Shown here: in pieces, positions 6,366 to 14,931 of the stretch
Layout: each line of letters starts with the position of its first letter
Position numbering within the stretch: the stretch's first letter is position 1
Assembly: GCA_015485035.1 (NCBI GenBank)
Contig: WFUI01000187.1
Span: forward strand, 1 to 15,793
Direction of reading: 5' to 3'
Source: Mariprofundus sp.
GTDB lineage: Bacteria > Pseudomonadota > Zetaproteobacteria > Mariprofundales > Mariprofundaceae
DNA: 15,793 nt
Notes under the pieces: generated by a model
Seen by the model: the letters and a program-made list of their open reading frames with translations, nothing else
What the model was told of the DNA's origin: nothing
Database searches by the model: none
Translations under genes and position numbers: made by a program

Positions 6366-7691
6366 CTATCCCTCGAGCGCATGCAGCCCCTTCAGCAGAT
6401 CCAGCGCACGCTGCAATTGTGTATCCAGCTGCAAACGTTTTTTCATGGCATCACTGGGGCCTTCGGCCTTGCTCTGTTGCAATTTTGCCTTCTTCTTGTT
6501 GCCATTTCCATTGGCCAAATGCCCTTTCAAATCACGTTCTGATACCAGCGGGCGTTTACTTTCTGGTGCTTCTTCCGGTTTGCGCAACACCTGTTCCACC
6601 TCAATGTCCGGATCAATGCCCGTAGCCTGAATGGAACGTCCACTCGGCGTATAATACAACGCAGTGGTTATCTTGATAGCTGTACCGTCATTCAAAGGCA
6701 CCACCGACTGCACAGAACCTTTGCCGAACGACTTCGTACCAACCAGGACGGCGCGGTGATGATCCTGCAATGCCCCGCTGACGATCTCGGATGCAGATGC
6801 CGAACCGTGATTAATCAGCACAATCAGCGGCAAACCGTTTAATTCGTCTCCGCGACGCGCATCAAAAGAAAGGTTTTTACCAGCCCTGGATTTGGTGCTG
6901 ACAATATTCCCCTTATCCAGAAACATATCGGATACTTCCACCGCCTGATTGAGCAGCCCACCCGGATTATTTCGCAAATCCAGCACTGCACCAGTCAGTT
7001 TTCCGCCAGCACGTTTTTGCAATTCCTTGATCTGTTTCTTCAATAAACTGGCTGTACGCTCCTGGAACTGGGTAATGCGTAAATACGCATATCCCGGAGC
7101 CAGCATATCGCTCTTGACTGACTTGACCTTGATGACGGCACGTACAATTTTAATTTCCAACGGTGCATCATTTCCCTTGCGGAAAATGGTCAGCACAATG
7201 CTGGTGCCCGGTTTCCCTCGCATTTTTTTCACGCCTTCAGACAGCGACATGTCCCGCGCCAGTTCATCATCAATTTTAATGATCAGATCGCCAGCCTTTA
7301 CTCCAGCCCGATCCGCAGGTGTATCTTCAATCGGAGATACGACACGGATACCGCCCTCAGCTGCGGAGATTTCAATACCCAGGCCGCCAAATTCACCCTT
7401 GGTATCGACTGTCATTTGTTTATACATGTCCTTGTCCATATAAGTGGAATGTGGATCAAGACTGGACAGCATGCCGGAGAGTGCACCATCGATCAGTTCC
7501 TCATCACTCACATCTTTAACATAGGCCCGACGCACCATTTCCATGACGCGGGAGAATTTCTGCAACTGCTGGTAATCCGTAGCCGCATCGGCCTGTACGA
7601 AAAGACTTCCAGGCTTCAAGGCCATCACCCCGACAACCAGAACAAGCGCTATTCCCGTACCCATTAGCACACGACGTAACTTCAACGACAT
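6366..7691 (-). CDS. ctpA: C-terminal processing peptidase, S41 family
   Basis: This periplasmic serine protease has 441 residues, normal for the CtpA group. Residues about 8-25 form an N-terminal signal or anchor. A helical region (40-95) includes GALSGMLSSLDPHS. A PDZ domain covers about 100-185 (GEFGGLGIEI onward). The S41 core (190-375) contains L-D-L-R-N-N-P-G-G (237-245), the catalytic Ser299 in GSASASE and the catalytic Lys324 in FGKGSVQ. These are 25 residues apart, as in Tsp/Prc. The Lys- and Gln-rich C-terminus (about 370-441) is a variable tail. CtpA proteins trim or degrade periplasmic proteins including cell-wall hydrolases, and the gene commonly follows envC. ATG 7691 has GGAG at 7698-7701. 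A 154-bp gap with an inverted repeat precedes it, so it may have its own leader. Confidence 0.94.
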   Translation of the reverse strand: MSLKLRRVLMGTGIALVLVVGVMALKPGSLFVQADAATDYQQLQKFSRVMEMVRRAYVKDVSDEELIDGALSGMLSSLDPHSTYMDKDMYKQMTVDTKGEFGGLGIEISAAEGGIRVVSPIEDTPADRAGVKAGDLIIKIDDELARDMSLSEGVKKMRGKPGTSIVLTIFRKGNDAPLEIKIVRAVIKVKSVKSDMLAPGYAYLRITQFQERTASLLKKQIKELQKRAGGKLTGAVLDLRNNPGGLLNQAVEVSDMFLDKGNIVSTKSRAGKNLSFDARRGDELNGLPLIVLINHGSASASEIVSGALQDHHRAVLVGTKSFGKGSVQSVVPLNDGTAIKITTALYYTPSGRSIQATGIDPDIEVEQVLRKPEEAPESKRPLVSERDLKGHLANGNGNKKKAKLQQSKAEGPSDAMKKRLQLDTQLQRALDLLKGLHALEG

Positions 7692-7713
7692 AATCTACTC
7701 CATCTCATTTCAA

Positions 7714-7747
7714 ACAACTTTTGGATACTGACTTCTAAAAAAGTTGT
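7714..7747. repeat. 9-bp inverted repeat in the ctpA leader
   Basis: ACAACTTTT (7714-7722) and AAAAGTTGT (7739-7747) are perfect complements around a 16-base spacer. The repeat lies between envC and ctpA, ending about 12 bases before the ctpA Shine-Dalgarno sequence. It could be an operator or a leader hairpin. It has no terminator-type T-run after it on the minus strand. Confidence 0.5.
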
Positions 7748-7845
7748 CGTATCCGCAAGGCCTGGGCCATACTGGCAAACAAACAACTGTACCTGTCTGG
7801 TGCCTGACTCCCGATCAAAACCATACAGCGCAAGCTGCCAGTGGA

Positions 7846-9009
7846 TTAACGCCGACACCAGCGTTTCGGATTCACAGCTCTGCCACGATCCCTGATCTCA
7901 AAATACAGCGTTACCGAGTTCACCCAGCCGGTACTGCCCGCATCAGCAATAACCTCACCCTCTTCAACCCAATCCCCCAACTGCTTGTAAAGGGCATTGT
8001 TATGCGCATACACACCGAGCAAACCTTCACCATAATCAATAATGGTCATCAGGCCGTACCCGCCAAACCAGTCCGCATACCGAACCTGACCGGCGGCCAT
8101 GGCCTTCACTGTTCTGGCATGGTTTTTCGGCCTTAACTGAACACCCTGCAACCGTGACATTCCGGCTTTAGGCCGGGAATGGTAACTGGCCACGATACGC
8201 CCCCGAATTGGCCATTTCAGGTGTCCTTTTCGCTTCCGGATACTCACCCCTGCAGTTTGCTGGCGATCAATTGCAAGCAAGTCCGCACCCATTTCATCCA
8301 GCATCTGTATCAGTGCTTTTTCTTCGCGTGCCAGACGGCTGTCCTTACGTGTCTTGGCACGAACCTTATCGCGCACCCGCTTTATCATCTTGCGCTTATC
8401 TGTGACGCTAGCCATAAGTCTGGATTCGGCCTGTCTTTTTTCCTGCCTCAATAATTCCAGCTGTTGGCGCTTTGTTTGTAATTCCGTTTCCACCTGCGCG
8501 AGTTCGGCGACCGACTCGGCATAGGCGCGGCGATCATTCTCTTCAGACCGCATCACATGATTCAGCAGAAATCGTCGATGTGGGATATCGCTGACCGATA
8601 CGCCGGTCAATACACCCATCCACTGGGAGGAATGCGAACTGTGCTGCCATGCAGCCATAGCCTGATCCAGAACAATTTGTTTCAAGGTGCTGATACGCTT
8701 TTCCAGTTGCTTTGACTGTTGCTTCAATGCCAGTAACTGTTGGTCAGTGGCCTTTATCTTGTCATTTACATCCCGGCTGGCCTTACGTGCCGCAGTCAGG
8801 GCAACATCCAGTTTGTGCAACTCCTTGCCAATACTGCCCAATTGAAGTTCAAGCTGTTTCTTGACCTGCGCCAGACGCTGGCGCTCTTTTTTGACGCGCT
8901 CGATTTTCTGTTCTGTAGATATCCCCTGACCTGAAGCGGCCGTACAGACGGACACCGGCAGCCAGGTGGCCATCAATAATAATGCTAATAGTCGAAACAG
9001 CCATGTCAT
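7846..9009 (-). CDS. envC: EnvC-like amidase activator with degenerate LytM domain
   Basis: The 387 residues begin with a signal peptide (1-about 25, [13 protein letters not shown]...). A long coiled-coil region (about 32-115 and 155-255), rich in K, Q, E and R, follows, then a C-terminal LytM/M23 fold (265-385). The zinc ligands are lost: the usual H-x-G-x-D is L-Q-G-V-Q (287-291) and the usual H-L-H-F-E is T-L-Y-F-E (367-371). This is the EnvC signature. EnvC is held by FtsEX at the septum and activates AmiA/AmiB amidases for daughter-cell separation rather than cutting peptidoglycan itself. The frame is open back to 9222, but ATG 9009 starts the signal peptide and shares an ATGA overlap with the rlmH stop. 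A YibQ-like gene two genes on matches the E. coli envC-yibQ neighbourhood. Confidence 0.9.
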   Translation of the reverse strand: MTWLFRLLALLLMATWLPVSVCTAASGQGISTEQKIERVKKERQRLAQVKKQLELQLGSIGKELHKLDVALTAARKASRDVNDKIKATDQQLLALKQQSKQLEKRISTLKQIVLDQAMAAWQHSSHSSQWMGVLTGVSVSDIPHRRFLLNHVMRSEENDRRAYAESVAELAQVETELQTKRQQLELLRQEKRQAESRLMASVTDKRKMIKRVRDKVRAKTRKDSRLAREEKALIQMLDEMGADLLAIDRQQTAGVSIRKRKGHLKWPIRGRIVASYHSRPKAGMSRLQGVQLRPKNHARTVKAMAAGQVRYADWFGGYGLMTIIDYGEGLLGVYAHNNALYKQLGDWVEEGEVIADAGSTGWVNSVTLYFEIRDRGRAVNPKRWCRR

Positions 9010-9455
9010 ACGCGGTGGTAAGGGTGTCCCTGAATAATTGTAAATGCACGATATAACTGTTCGAGTACGACTGCGCGCACCAGCTGATGCGGCAAAGTCA
9101 GCTTCGACAGGCTCCAGCAAGCCGCAGCCTTTGACCGAATCACATCCGAAACGCCATCGGCCCCGCCAATCACAAAATCCTGTTGTACATCGCCAGCCAG
9201 CCGGCCCAGATAATCCGCCCATTGTATACTGCTATGCAGCGAGCCCCGTTCATCAAACAATACAAACCCTCGGCGTGCATATTTCAAAATCTGTTTTTCC
9301 TCTTCCTGCTTGCGCTGGGTAACCTGCTTACCCCGCCCTTCCGATAACTCAACGACCTGACAGTCTGAAAATGGTTTGAGGCGTTCGATAAACCGCGACT
9401 CGAAACCGGCCAGCTCTCTGGAACCACGGCCCACCACCAGCAAACGCAGTTTCAC
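9006..9455 (-). CDS. rlmH: 23S rRNA (pseudouridine1915-N3)-methyltransferase RlmH
   Basis: RlmH is a SPOUT-class S-adenosylmethionine-dependent enzyme that methylates pseudouridine 1915 in helix 69 of 23S rRNA on assembled 70S ribosomes. The 149 residues (E. coli has 155) show the family knot motifs: F-V-I-G-G-A-D-G (94-101), [12 protein letters not shown] (116-127) and the C-terminal [17 protein letters not shown]. The N-terminal MKLRLLVVG strand is typical. The start is GTG 9455, in a GTGA overlap with the rsfS stop; the end overlaps envC by ATGA. The rsfS-rlmH pairing is conserved across bacteria. Confidence 0.95.
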   Translation of the reverse strand: MKLRLLVVGRGSRELAGFESRFIERLKPFSDCQVVELSEGRGKQVTQRKQEEEKQILKYARRGFVLFDERGSLHSSIQWADYLGRLAGDVQQDFVIGGADGVSDVIRSKAAACWSLSKLTLPHQLVRAVVLEQLYRAFTIIQGHPYHRV

Positions 9456-9829
9456 CGGGCTTCAGCAGTGCCCTGAGGCACCGACCACAGTCTCTCCAGC
9501 TGAAAGCTGTCTCGCACATCGGGCAGAAACAGGTGCACAATGATATCGCCCAAATCGACCAGCAGCCACTCCGCAGCTCCCAGCCCTTCAATCCTGGCTG
9601 CCAAACCATATTCATGCGCCACAACACTTACAGATTGTGCCAGCGCCTTTAACTGCCGGTCACTGCGCCCACTGGCCAGAATAAAGCGGTCGGCAAAATC
9701 GCAACGACCACGCACATCAAGCACCAGGACATCCTGCGCCTTTTTATCTTCCAGTGCTTCAATGATCGCATCTGTCATCTGCTCAAATGTCTGGTTTTTC
9801 TCTGAGTCTTTATCAACTGAATCTGTCAC
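9452..9829 (-). CDS. rsfS: Ribosomal silencing factor RsfS
   Basis: RsfS (Iojap/YbeB family) binds ribosomal protein L14 and blocks joining of the 30S and 50S subunits, saving energy in stationary phase or starvation. The 125 residues contain the family patterns: [21 protein letters not shown] (in 36-56), a V-V-A-H-E-Y-G helix, and [20 protein letters not shown] (82-101). The N-terminal 12 residues are Asp/Lys-rich and poorly conserved. The start is GTG 9829 with GGAG at 9835-9838, overlapping the nadD stop as GTGA. The end overlaps rlmH the same way. nadD-rsfS-rlmH is a widely conserved order. Confidence 0.95.
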   Translation of the reverse strand: MTDSVDKDSEKNQTFEQMTDAIIEALEDKKAQDVLVLDVRGRCDFADRFILASGRSDRQLKALAQSVSVVAHEYGLAARIEGLGAAEWLLVDLGDIIVHLFLPDVRDSFQLERLWSVPQGTAEAR

Positions 9830-10530
9830 ATCTTCTCCATGCTATTGCCATAAACCTGTTCTATGTTGTGCCGGACAACCTCCGGAACCTTGCCTGCCAA
9901 TGTTTTGCCGTGCCGTGCATCCTCGCGCAACCCGGTCGCTGAAATATCCGGCAACTCTGCCTGTATATACATCCAGTGCCCGGCGCCCTGACAATCCAGC
10001 CCGTCATTCAAATCTATCTGTTGCCAACCATCATGACTGCATACTGTTTCAAATCCGGTTTCAAGCTCTGTGGCGCGGCGGGCAAATACTGCCACATTAC
10101 ACAGCCCAATATGAGCAGGATATTTCTGCCACGATTCCAGGCCTGCCCAGGCATCAGCTCCAAGCATCAGCCATGGCACCGTTTCCGGAAACTGCTGATG
10201 GAAGCGATGTAATGTCACCACTGCCGGCGTGGGCTCTTTCTGCTCGATTTCCCAATCCAGCACCCTGACTTCGGGCTGACCTGAAAATATCTGCTGCAGC
10301 CAGTCAAAACGCGTCTTTCCATCGGCCATACCGGATAACTTACGATGCACAGGCAAGGCCGGAATCACCCATACCTCATCCATCCCCATCTGCAGCCCGG
10401 CCTGCACCAGCGCCACATGGCCCTTATGCGGCGGGTCAAATGAACCACCAAAAAGCCCGATATGTTTTCCCGCCAATGCCGTATTCACAACAGATGCTAA
10501 CGCACCTGACCGTTGCCGAGCACAATCCAT
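9826..10530 (-). CDS. nadD: Nicotinate-nucleotide adenylyltransferase NadD
   Basis: NadD makes nicotinate adenine dinucleotide from nicotinate mononucleotide and ATP, the step before NAD synthetase. The reading frame encodes 234 residues. It shows [14 protein letters not shown] (25-38), the nucleotidyltransferase (H/T)-x-G-H signature, and I-S-A-T-G-L-R (196-202), matching the family I-S-x-T-x-x-R that closes on ATP. The start is uncertain. ATG 10530 overlaps proA by 34 bases and has no ribosome site. In-frame GTG 10488 (after the proA stop) or TTG 10476 would give an N-terminus closer to the usual length. The end overlaps rsfS by four bases. Confidence 0.93.
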   Translation of the reverse strand: MDCARQRSGALASVVNTALAGKHIGLFGGSFDPPHKGHVALVQAGLQMGMDEVWVIPALPVHRKLSGMADGKTRFDWLQQIFSGQPEVRVLDWEIEQKEPTPAVVTLHRFHQQFPETVPWLMLGADAWAGLESWQKYPAHIGLCNVAVFARRATELETGFETVCSHDGWQQIDLNDGLDCQGAGHWMYIQAELPDISATGLREDARHGKTLAGKVPEVVRHNIEQVYGNSMEKM

Positions 10531-11762
10531 TTTTGCGTGGTTAGTCCTTCCAGCCCTACCGGACCCCGAACGTGCAACCGATCAGTTGAAATGCCGATTT
10601 CAGCACCCAGGCCATATTCAAAACCATCGGCGAATCGGGTGCTGGCATTCCACATGACCGAGGCGGAATCCACTTCACGCAGAAAACGCTGCCCTGCCTC
10701 ATAGCTTCCGGTCACAATACTCTCAGTGTGGCCGGAACCGAATTCCGTAATATGATCCACGGCCTGCTCAAAACTATCCACCACACGTACGGAAAGCACC
10801 GGCGATAAATATTCAGTTGCCCAGTCTTCATCCGTTGCCGCTTTTACATCCAGACCTGTTGCCGCAGCTCTTGTCCGCTCACAACCCCGCACTTCCACGC
10901 CCTTGTCCAGCATAGCCTGAACAATTGCCGTGGCGCAGCTTGCCACTGCATCCTGATGAATGAGTAATGTTTCCATCGCATTGCATACCCCATAGCGATG
11001 AGTTTTGGCATTCAGGGCGATATTCAACGCCATCCCGGCATCCGCTGCAGCATCAATATAAACATGGCAAATACCGTCCAGATGTTTAATCACGGGAACC
11101 CGCGATTCGGCTGCCACACGTTCGATCAACGACTTGCCACCGCGGGGAATAATCACATCGACGTATTGTTCGCTTTGCAACAGCGCGCCGACCAGCGCGC
11201 GGTCGGTTGAATCTACCAGCTGCACAGCATCCTGCGACAAACCGGAATCGACCAGCGCCCGTCGCAAGCAGGCTGCAATGGCCCGGTTGGAATGAATCGC
11301 TTCAGATCCACCACGCAAAATCGCCGCATTGCCTGATTTCAAACACAGGCCGGCAGCATCTGCGGTTACATTCGGACGCGACTCATAAATAATGCCGATT
11401 ACGCCCAAAGGCACACGCATATGGCCAACCTGAATACCGGAAGGCCGGTAGCGCAAATTATCAATCGCTCCGACAGGATCCGGCAGAGCGGCAATCTGCT
11501 CCAGTCCTTCTGCCATGGCATCAACGCGGTCGCCATTTAGCATCAGTCTGTCCTTCAATGCCGCATCGAGACCATTCTTTTCGGCCGCCTGCATATCCAT
11601 CGCATTGGCAGACAGTATCTCTTTCATTTCTCGGCGTATCACAGCCGCAGCCAGCTGCAGCGCTTTGTTCTTGGCGCAGGTTTCCGCCATACGCATGGCT
11701 TTGGCCGCATTTTTCGCCCGACGACCCAGTGCCGACATCACTGTTACTGCATCTGTTCCCAT
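10497..11762 (-). CDS. proA: Glutamate-5-semialdehyde dehydrogenase (gamma-glutamyl phosphate reductase)
   Basis: ProA reduces gamma-glutamyl phosphate with NADPH to glutamate-5-semialdehyde, the second step of proline synthesis. The 421 residues (E. coli 417) show the family motifs: [17 protein letters not shown] (117-133), [15 protein letters not shown] (141-155), IPRGGKSLI (205-213), and the catalytic Cys260 in [14 protein letters not shown]. The C-terminal [22 protein letters not shown] is also diagnostic. ATG 11762 is preceded by GGGAG at 10-base spacing. proB is upstream in the same direction but separated by 158 bp, more than in most proBA operons. Confidence 0.97.
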   Translation of the reverse strand: MGTDAVTVMSALGRRAKNAAKAMRMAETCAKNKALQLAAAVIRREMKEILSANAMDMQAAEKNGLDAALKDRLMLNGDRVDAMAEGLEQIAALPDPVGAIDNLRYRPSGIQVGHMRVPLGVIGIIYESRPNVTADAAGLCLKSGNAAILRGGSEAIHSNRAIAACLRRALVDSGLSQDAVQLVDSTDRALVGALLQSEQYVDVIIPRGGKSLIERVAAESRVPVIKHLDGICHVYIDAAADAGMALNIALNAKTHRYGVCNAMETLLIHQDAVASCATAIVQAMLDKGVEVRGCERTRAAATGLDVKAATDEDWATEYLSPVLSVRVVDSFEQAVDHITEFGSGHTESIVTGSYEAGQRFLREVDSASVMWNASTRFADGFEYGLGAEIGISTDRLHVRGPVGLEGLTTQKWIVLGNGQVR

Positions 11763-11778
11763 GACTATTTTACTCCCT

Positions 11779-11791
11779 GTTTTACTAAAAC
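11779..11791. repeat. Short palindrome upstream of proA
   Basis: GTTTTA (11779-11784) and TAAAAC (11786-11791) are perfect complements around one base. They lie just upstream of the proA Shine-Dalgarno sequence within the 158-bp proB-proA gap. It may be an operator half-pair, or chance in AT-rich sequence. No convincing promoter or terminator was found elsewhere in that gap. Confidence 0.3.
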
Positions 11792-11920
11792 CGCTTAATT
11801 CTTCACCACATCAAACGTGAAGGAAAACCTTAAATTGTGCAGTAAATAAAAGGTAAACTCCTGAATACTAGTTTTATACCCGTCAACACCGCTTTTTGCG
11901 TTGCTGTAAACACACCCGAA

Positions 11921-13060
11921 TCAGAGTGTTTTTTTCTGGATCAAAACCAGATTGTCGCGATGGATTACCGATGAAAAATCATGGAATCCGAGAATAGCTT
12001 CAATGTCGCTGCTGGCATGACCCATAATGAGACGCATCTCTTCAGCTGTATAATTACATAATCCTTTTGCTATCACACCATTCGGAGCAACAATTTCGAC
12101 ACAATCGCCCTTGTCGAAAACCCCTTCCACCGCAGTTACGCCTACGGGCAGCAAACTGCTTCCTTGTTCCAGCAATGCTCTGGCAGCCCCTGTATCAATA
12201 TGAATCTCTCCTGCCGAATGAAGTACTTCAGTGATCCAGTGCTGGCGCTTGCTCTGCCGGTCCACACCACAAAGAAACAATGTGCCTTCATCTTCACCGG
12301 CCAACAGACGGGTCAGCGTTCCCTTTTCCTTGCCGCTGATAATCGCAGCGGCCACCCCACCCCGGGTCGCCACACGGGCGGCAGCCAGCTTGCTGGCCAT
12401 ACCTCCGGTTCCAAACGAGGAGCCTGTATCATCAGCCATGGCAATATGTTCATCATTCAGGTGAGGGATGATATCAATGCGTTTGGCATCCTTATGCGCG
12501 CCGGGGTTACGATCGTAAAGTCCGGGTACATCGGTCAGCATAACGACCAGATCAGCATCGACAACCAGGCTTACCAATGCACCCAGGCTGTCATTATCTC
12601 CAAATTTAATTTCAGATACCACAACCGTGTCATTTTCATTTACTATGGGAACCACACCGACTGAAAACAGTGTTTCACTGGTATTACTGGTATTGAGATA
12701 ACGGCGACGATGCCTGAGATCATCCTTGGTCAGCAGCATTTGCGCCACACTCATATCATGACGGGCAAAGGCCCTGGCATAGGCGTACATCAGCTTGGGT
12801 TGGCCAATAGCCGCCGCCGCCTGTTTTTCATGCACGGATAGTTTACGATCCACCCAGCCCAAACGCACCCGCCCCAGCGCCACGGAGCCAGATGTCACGA
12901 CCACAACCTGTTTGCCGGCAACAATCAGTCCGGCCAGTTCATCAACCAGATGATCTACCACGCCCTGACGGATACCGGATTCTGCATCGGCCAATAGAGA
13001 GCTGCCAATTTTCACCACCACACGGCGAACATTCGCAAGGTCAGCTCTACAATGAATCAT
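11921..13060 (-). CDS. proB: Glutamate 5-kinase with C-terminal PUA domain
   Basis: ProB phosphorylates glutamate with ATP to gamma-glutamyl phosphate, the committed and proline-inhibited step of proline synthesis. The 379 residues comprise an amino-acid kinase domain (about 10-260) and a PUA domain (about 280-365). Visible motifs are VVKIGSS (15-21), TSGSVALGR (56-64), VNENDTV (140-146), FGDND (153-157), and GTGGMASK (217-224). The PUA domain contains LLPVGVTAVEG and F-x-K-G-D. Length is close to that of E. coli ProB (367). ATG 13060 has GGAG at 7-base spacing inside the end of obgE, whose stop is only 2 bases away, so the two are coupled. Confidence 0.97.
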   Translation of the reverse strand: MIHCRADLANVRRVVVKIGSSLLADAESGIRQGVVDHLVDELAGLIVAGKQVVVVTSGSVALGRVRLGWVDRKLSVHEKQAAAAIGQPKLMYAYARAFARHDMSVAQMLLTKDDLRHRRRYLNTSNTSETLFSVGVVPIVNENDTVVVSEIKFGDNDSLGALVSLVVDADLVVMLTDVPGLYDRNPGAHKDAKRIDIIPHLNDEHIAMADDTGSSFGTGGMASKLAAARVATRGGVAAAIISGKEKGTLTRLLAGEDEGTLFLCGVDRQSKRQHWITEVLHSAGEIHIDTGAARALLEQGSSLLPVGVTAVEGVFDKGDCVEIVAPNGVIAKGLCNYTAEEMRLIMGHASSDIEAILGFHDFSSVIHRDNLVLIQKKTL

Positions 13061-13062
13061 TT

Positions 13063-14133
13063 TTATGCTCCAGCCTCATCTTCAATAACATCATGGACTG
13101 TCTCGTGCCCTGCTGTTGTCCGGGGCTGGGCCTGCTGACGCACCTCCAGAACCCGTGCATAGATGTGATGCAACAGTTGCTGCACACCCTCACCGCTGAC
13201 TGCTGAAATCATAAATATCTGCATGCCTGTCTGTCTGGCAGCGGTAAGAGCCATCTCTTTCTCTTCGTCCAGTAATGCATCGATTTTATTCAGCACCAAC
13301 AGTCTCGGCTTTTGCCATAGTGTTTCGCCATAACCTTTTAACTCGATTTCAATTTCAGCAATCTGCTCAGCTACACTTTTACCATCTTCGCAACAGGCAT
13401 CAACCAGATGTAACAGCACAGCCGTACGTTCGATATGACGCAGAAAGCGATCGCCCAGCCCTCGCCCTTCATGGGCACCCTCAATCAGACCGGGAATATC
13501 GGCTACGACAAAACCGTCGCCATCATCCATAAACACCTGGCCCAGTTTTGGTTTCAAGGTTGTAAAGGGGTAATCAGCAATCTTGGGCCTGGCATTGGAA
13601 ATACGGGCCAGCAATGTCGATTTCCCGGCATTGGGTAACCCCACGAGGCCAACATCCGCCATTAATTTCAACTCAAGGAAACGAATACCCTGCTCACCTT
13701 CGGTTCCCGACTGCGAATAACGCGGTGCCCGGTTGGTGCTGGTGGCAAAACGGGCGTTCCCCAGACCGCCCTCACCGCCACGGGCCAGAATATAGGATTC
13801 GCCTTCTACCGACAGATCAGCCAGCAAGTGTCCATCCTCATCGCGCACCATGGTTCCGACAGGTACTTCCATAATGATATCTTCGCCATTTTTGCCATGG
13901 CAATCCGACCCCATTCCGGGCTGGCCATTTTTGGCAATCAGACGTTTACGCAAATACAGTTCCTGCAAGGTGTTTTTCCTGCCGGACGCCACAAATTCAA
14001 CATGGCCACCACGACCGCCGTCACCACCATCCGGGCCACCCTTGGGAATATATTTTTCACGCCGGAATGAAGTGCATCCTGCACCGCCATTGCCGGCACG
14101 AACCTCAATTTTTACTTCATCAATAAAACGCAT
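13063..14133 (-). CDS. obgE: Obg-family GTPase (ObgE/CgtA)
   Basis: Obg is an essential GTPase that associates with the 50S subunit and links ribosome maturation with stress and growth control. The 356 residues contain the Gly-rich Obg fold (1-158; e.g. GNGGAGC, GGPDGGDGG) and a G domain. G1 is GLPNAGKST (165-173), switch I is Y-P-F-T-T-L (188-193), G3 is DIPGLIEGAHEGRGLG (212-227), G4 is NKID (282-285) and G5 is SAVSGEG (310-316). A short acidic tail ends the protein, as in proteobacterial ObgE. It lies downstream of rplU-rpmA, the classic neighbourhood, but after an intrinsic terminator. No strong ribosome site precedes ATG 14133. Confidence 0.97.
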   Translation of the reverse strand: MRFIDEVKIEVRAGNGGAGCTSFRREKYIPKGGPDGGDGGRGGHVEFVASGRKNTLQELYLRKRLIAKNGQPGMGSDCHGKNGEDIIMEVPVGTMVRDEDGHLLADLSVEGESYILARGGEGGLGNARFATSTNRAPRYSQSGTEGEQGIRFLELKLMADVGLVGLPNAGKSTLLARISNARPKIADYPFTTLKPKLGQVFMDDGDGFVVADIPGLIEGAHEGRGLGDRFLRHIERTAVLLHLVDACCEDGKSVAEQIAEIEIELKGYGETLWQKPRLLVLNKIDALLDEEKEMALTAARQTGMQIFMISAVSGEGVQQLLHHIYARVLEVRQQAQPRTTAGHETVHDVIEDEAGA

Positions 14134-14160
14134 GCTGTATTACACCATTAAAAAGTCTGA

Positions 14161-14265
14161 ACCACAAAGGCATCAGATGAATTTCGCTCCCGAAAGAGAA
14201 TATCCCCCGGGGTATGCAGACACAAAGTAAAAACCAGCCTTGATTTCCTTTGTGTCTTTGTGTCT
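14161..14265. repeat. CTTTGTGT direct and inverted repeats between rpmA and obgE
   Basis: Two tandem CTTTGTGT units lie at 14248-14263, and CTTTGTGTCT (14248-14257) is a perfect inverted copy of AGACACAAAG (14218-14227). CACAAAGG (14163-14170) is an inverted copy of CCTTTGTG (14247-14254). Similar ACACAAAGACACAAAGG-type motifs, as I recall, recur in intergenic regions of several bacteria, so this may be a dispersed repeat. It could fold in the obgE leader. No coding sequence is supported here. Confidence 0.5.
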
Positions 14266-14270
14266 TCATA

Positions 14271-14284
14271 GTAAAATATTTTAC
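14271..14284. promoter_or_regulatory. 14-bp perfect palindrome, operator-like
   Basis: GTAAAATATTTTAC is a perfect palindrome directly adjacent to the T-run of the rpmA terminator and upstream of obgE. Its length and symmetry fit a dimeric repressor site, but no regulator is identified. Confidence 0.35.
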
Positions 14285-14315
14285 AAAAAAAAGGGGGTGC
14301 GACCAGCGCACCCCC
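14285..14315 (-). terminator. Intrinsic terminator after rpmA
   Basis: A perfect 9-bp GC-rich stem, GGGGGTGCG (14293-14301) with CGCACCCCC (14307-14315), closes a 5-base loop. On the minus strand it is followed by eight T residues (14285-14292). It starts about 25 bases after the rpmA stop, so rpmE-rplU-rpmA probably forms one unit and obgE at least partly depends on its own promoter. Confidence 0.9.
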
Positions 14316-14340
14316 CTTTGAACTTCGAACTCAAGCAAGC

Positions 14341-14589
14341 CTATTCGGTAATACGAACGGTTGTACGACCGGCACTCTTGTAATATTCAACCTTGCCGTC
14401 GGCCAAAGCAAACAGGGTGTAGTCACGGCCACAGCCTACATTATCGCCCGGACGGATTTTTGTGCCGCGCTGACGTACAAGGATATTACCGGCGATCACT
14501 GCTTCACCGCCATATTTCTTAACGCCAAGGCGCTTGGAATTGGAATCGCGTCCATTACGACTGGAACCACCAGCTTTCTTATGTGCCAT
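14341..14589 (-). CDS. rpmA: 50S ribosomal protein L27
   Basis: L27 sits at the peptidyl-transferase centre, where its N-terminal tail contacts tRNA. The 82 residues show the conserved start [16 protein letters not shown], with no cleavable N-terminal extension of the Firmicutes type, then [10 protein letters not shown] and [11 protein letters not shown]. Length is close to that of E. coli L27 (85). ATG 14589 follows the rplU stop by 3 bases and has AAGGAG at 6-base spacing inside the rplU end. It is the last gene before the intrinsic terminator. Confidence 0.98.
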   Translation of the reverse strand: MAHKKAGGSSRNGRDSNSKRLGVKKYGGEAVIAGNILVRQRGTKIRPGDNVGCGRDYTLFALADGKVEYYKSAGRTTVRITE

Positions 14590-14592
14590 GGT

Positions 14593-14916
14593 TTACTCCT
14601 TGCCAACTGTCGTGTTGATTTTTTCGATACGAACAGAGCTGTAGCTCTGGCGATGACCCTGGGTCAAACGATAGTTCTTGCGGCGGCGCTTCTTGAACAC
14701 CACAATCTTCTGACCACGGCCGCTTTCAGTCACAACACCGGTGACTGTTGCCTGGGCCGCATCGGCACCCGCCTTGATTGCCGCGCCTTCACCAACCATG
14801 AGAACATCGTCAAAGGTGATTTCATTGCCGGCTTCAGTATCCAGTTTTTCAACGCGCAGGATATCGCCTTCCTGGACACGGTACTGTTTACCACCTGTTT
14901 TAATTACAGCGTACAT
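14593..14916 (-). CDS. rplU: 50S ribosomal protein L21
   Basis: L21 binds 23S rRNA in the large subunit. The 107 residues (E. coli 103) show the usual MYAVIKTGGKQYRV start, E-G-D-I-L-R-V-E-K-L, and the basic KIVVFKKRRRKNYR loop followed by QGHRQ. ATG 14916 has CGGAG at 6-base spacing. It lies 15 bp after rpmE and 3 bp before rpmA; rplU-rpmA pairing is nearly universal in bacteria. Confidence 0.98.
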   Translation of the reverse strand: MYAVIKTGGKQYRVQEGDILRVEKLDTEAGNEITFDDVLMVGEGAAIKAGADAAQATVTGVVTESGRGQKIVVFKKRRRKNYRLTQGHRQSYSSVRIEKINTTVGKE

Positions 14917-14931
14917 ATAAATCTCCGTGCC

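Noticed and set aside
9010..9222. N-terminal extension of the envC frame
   Set aside because: It lies antiparallel-free but out of frame within rlmH, looks non-natural, and ATG 9009 begins a clear signal peptide with an ATGA overlap.
9540..10268. 242-residue plus-strand frame across rsfS and nadD
   Set aside because: It is antisense to two well-recognised genes, Ser/Pro/Arg-rich and without recognisable motifs.
11763..11920. Sigma-70 promoter for proA (TTTACC with TTTAAG at 17 bp, and a TTGACG box)
   Set aside because: Matches are weak, and the TTGACG box has no -10 at a proper distance, so none was reported as a feature.
14120..14338. 72-residue minus-strand frame between rpmA and obgE
   Set aside because: It runs through the terminator stem and repeats and has no ribosome site or family resemblance.
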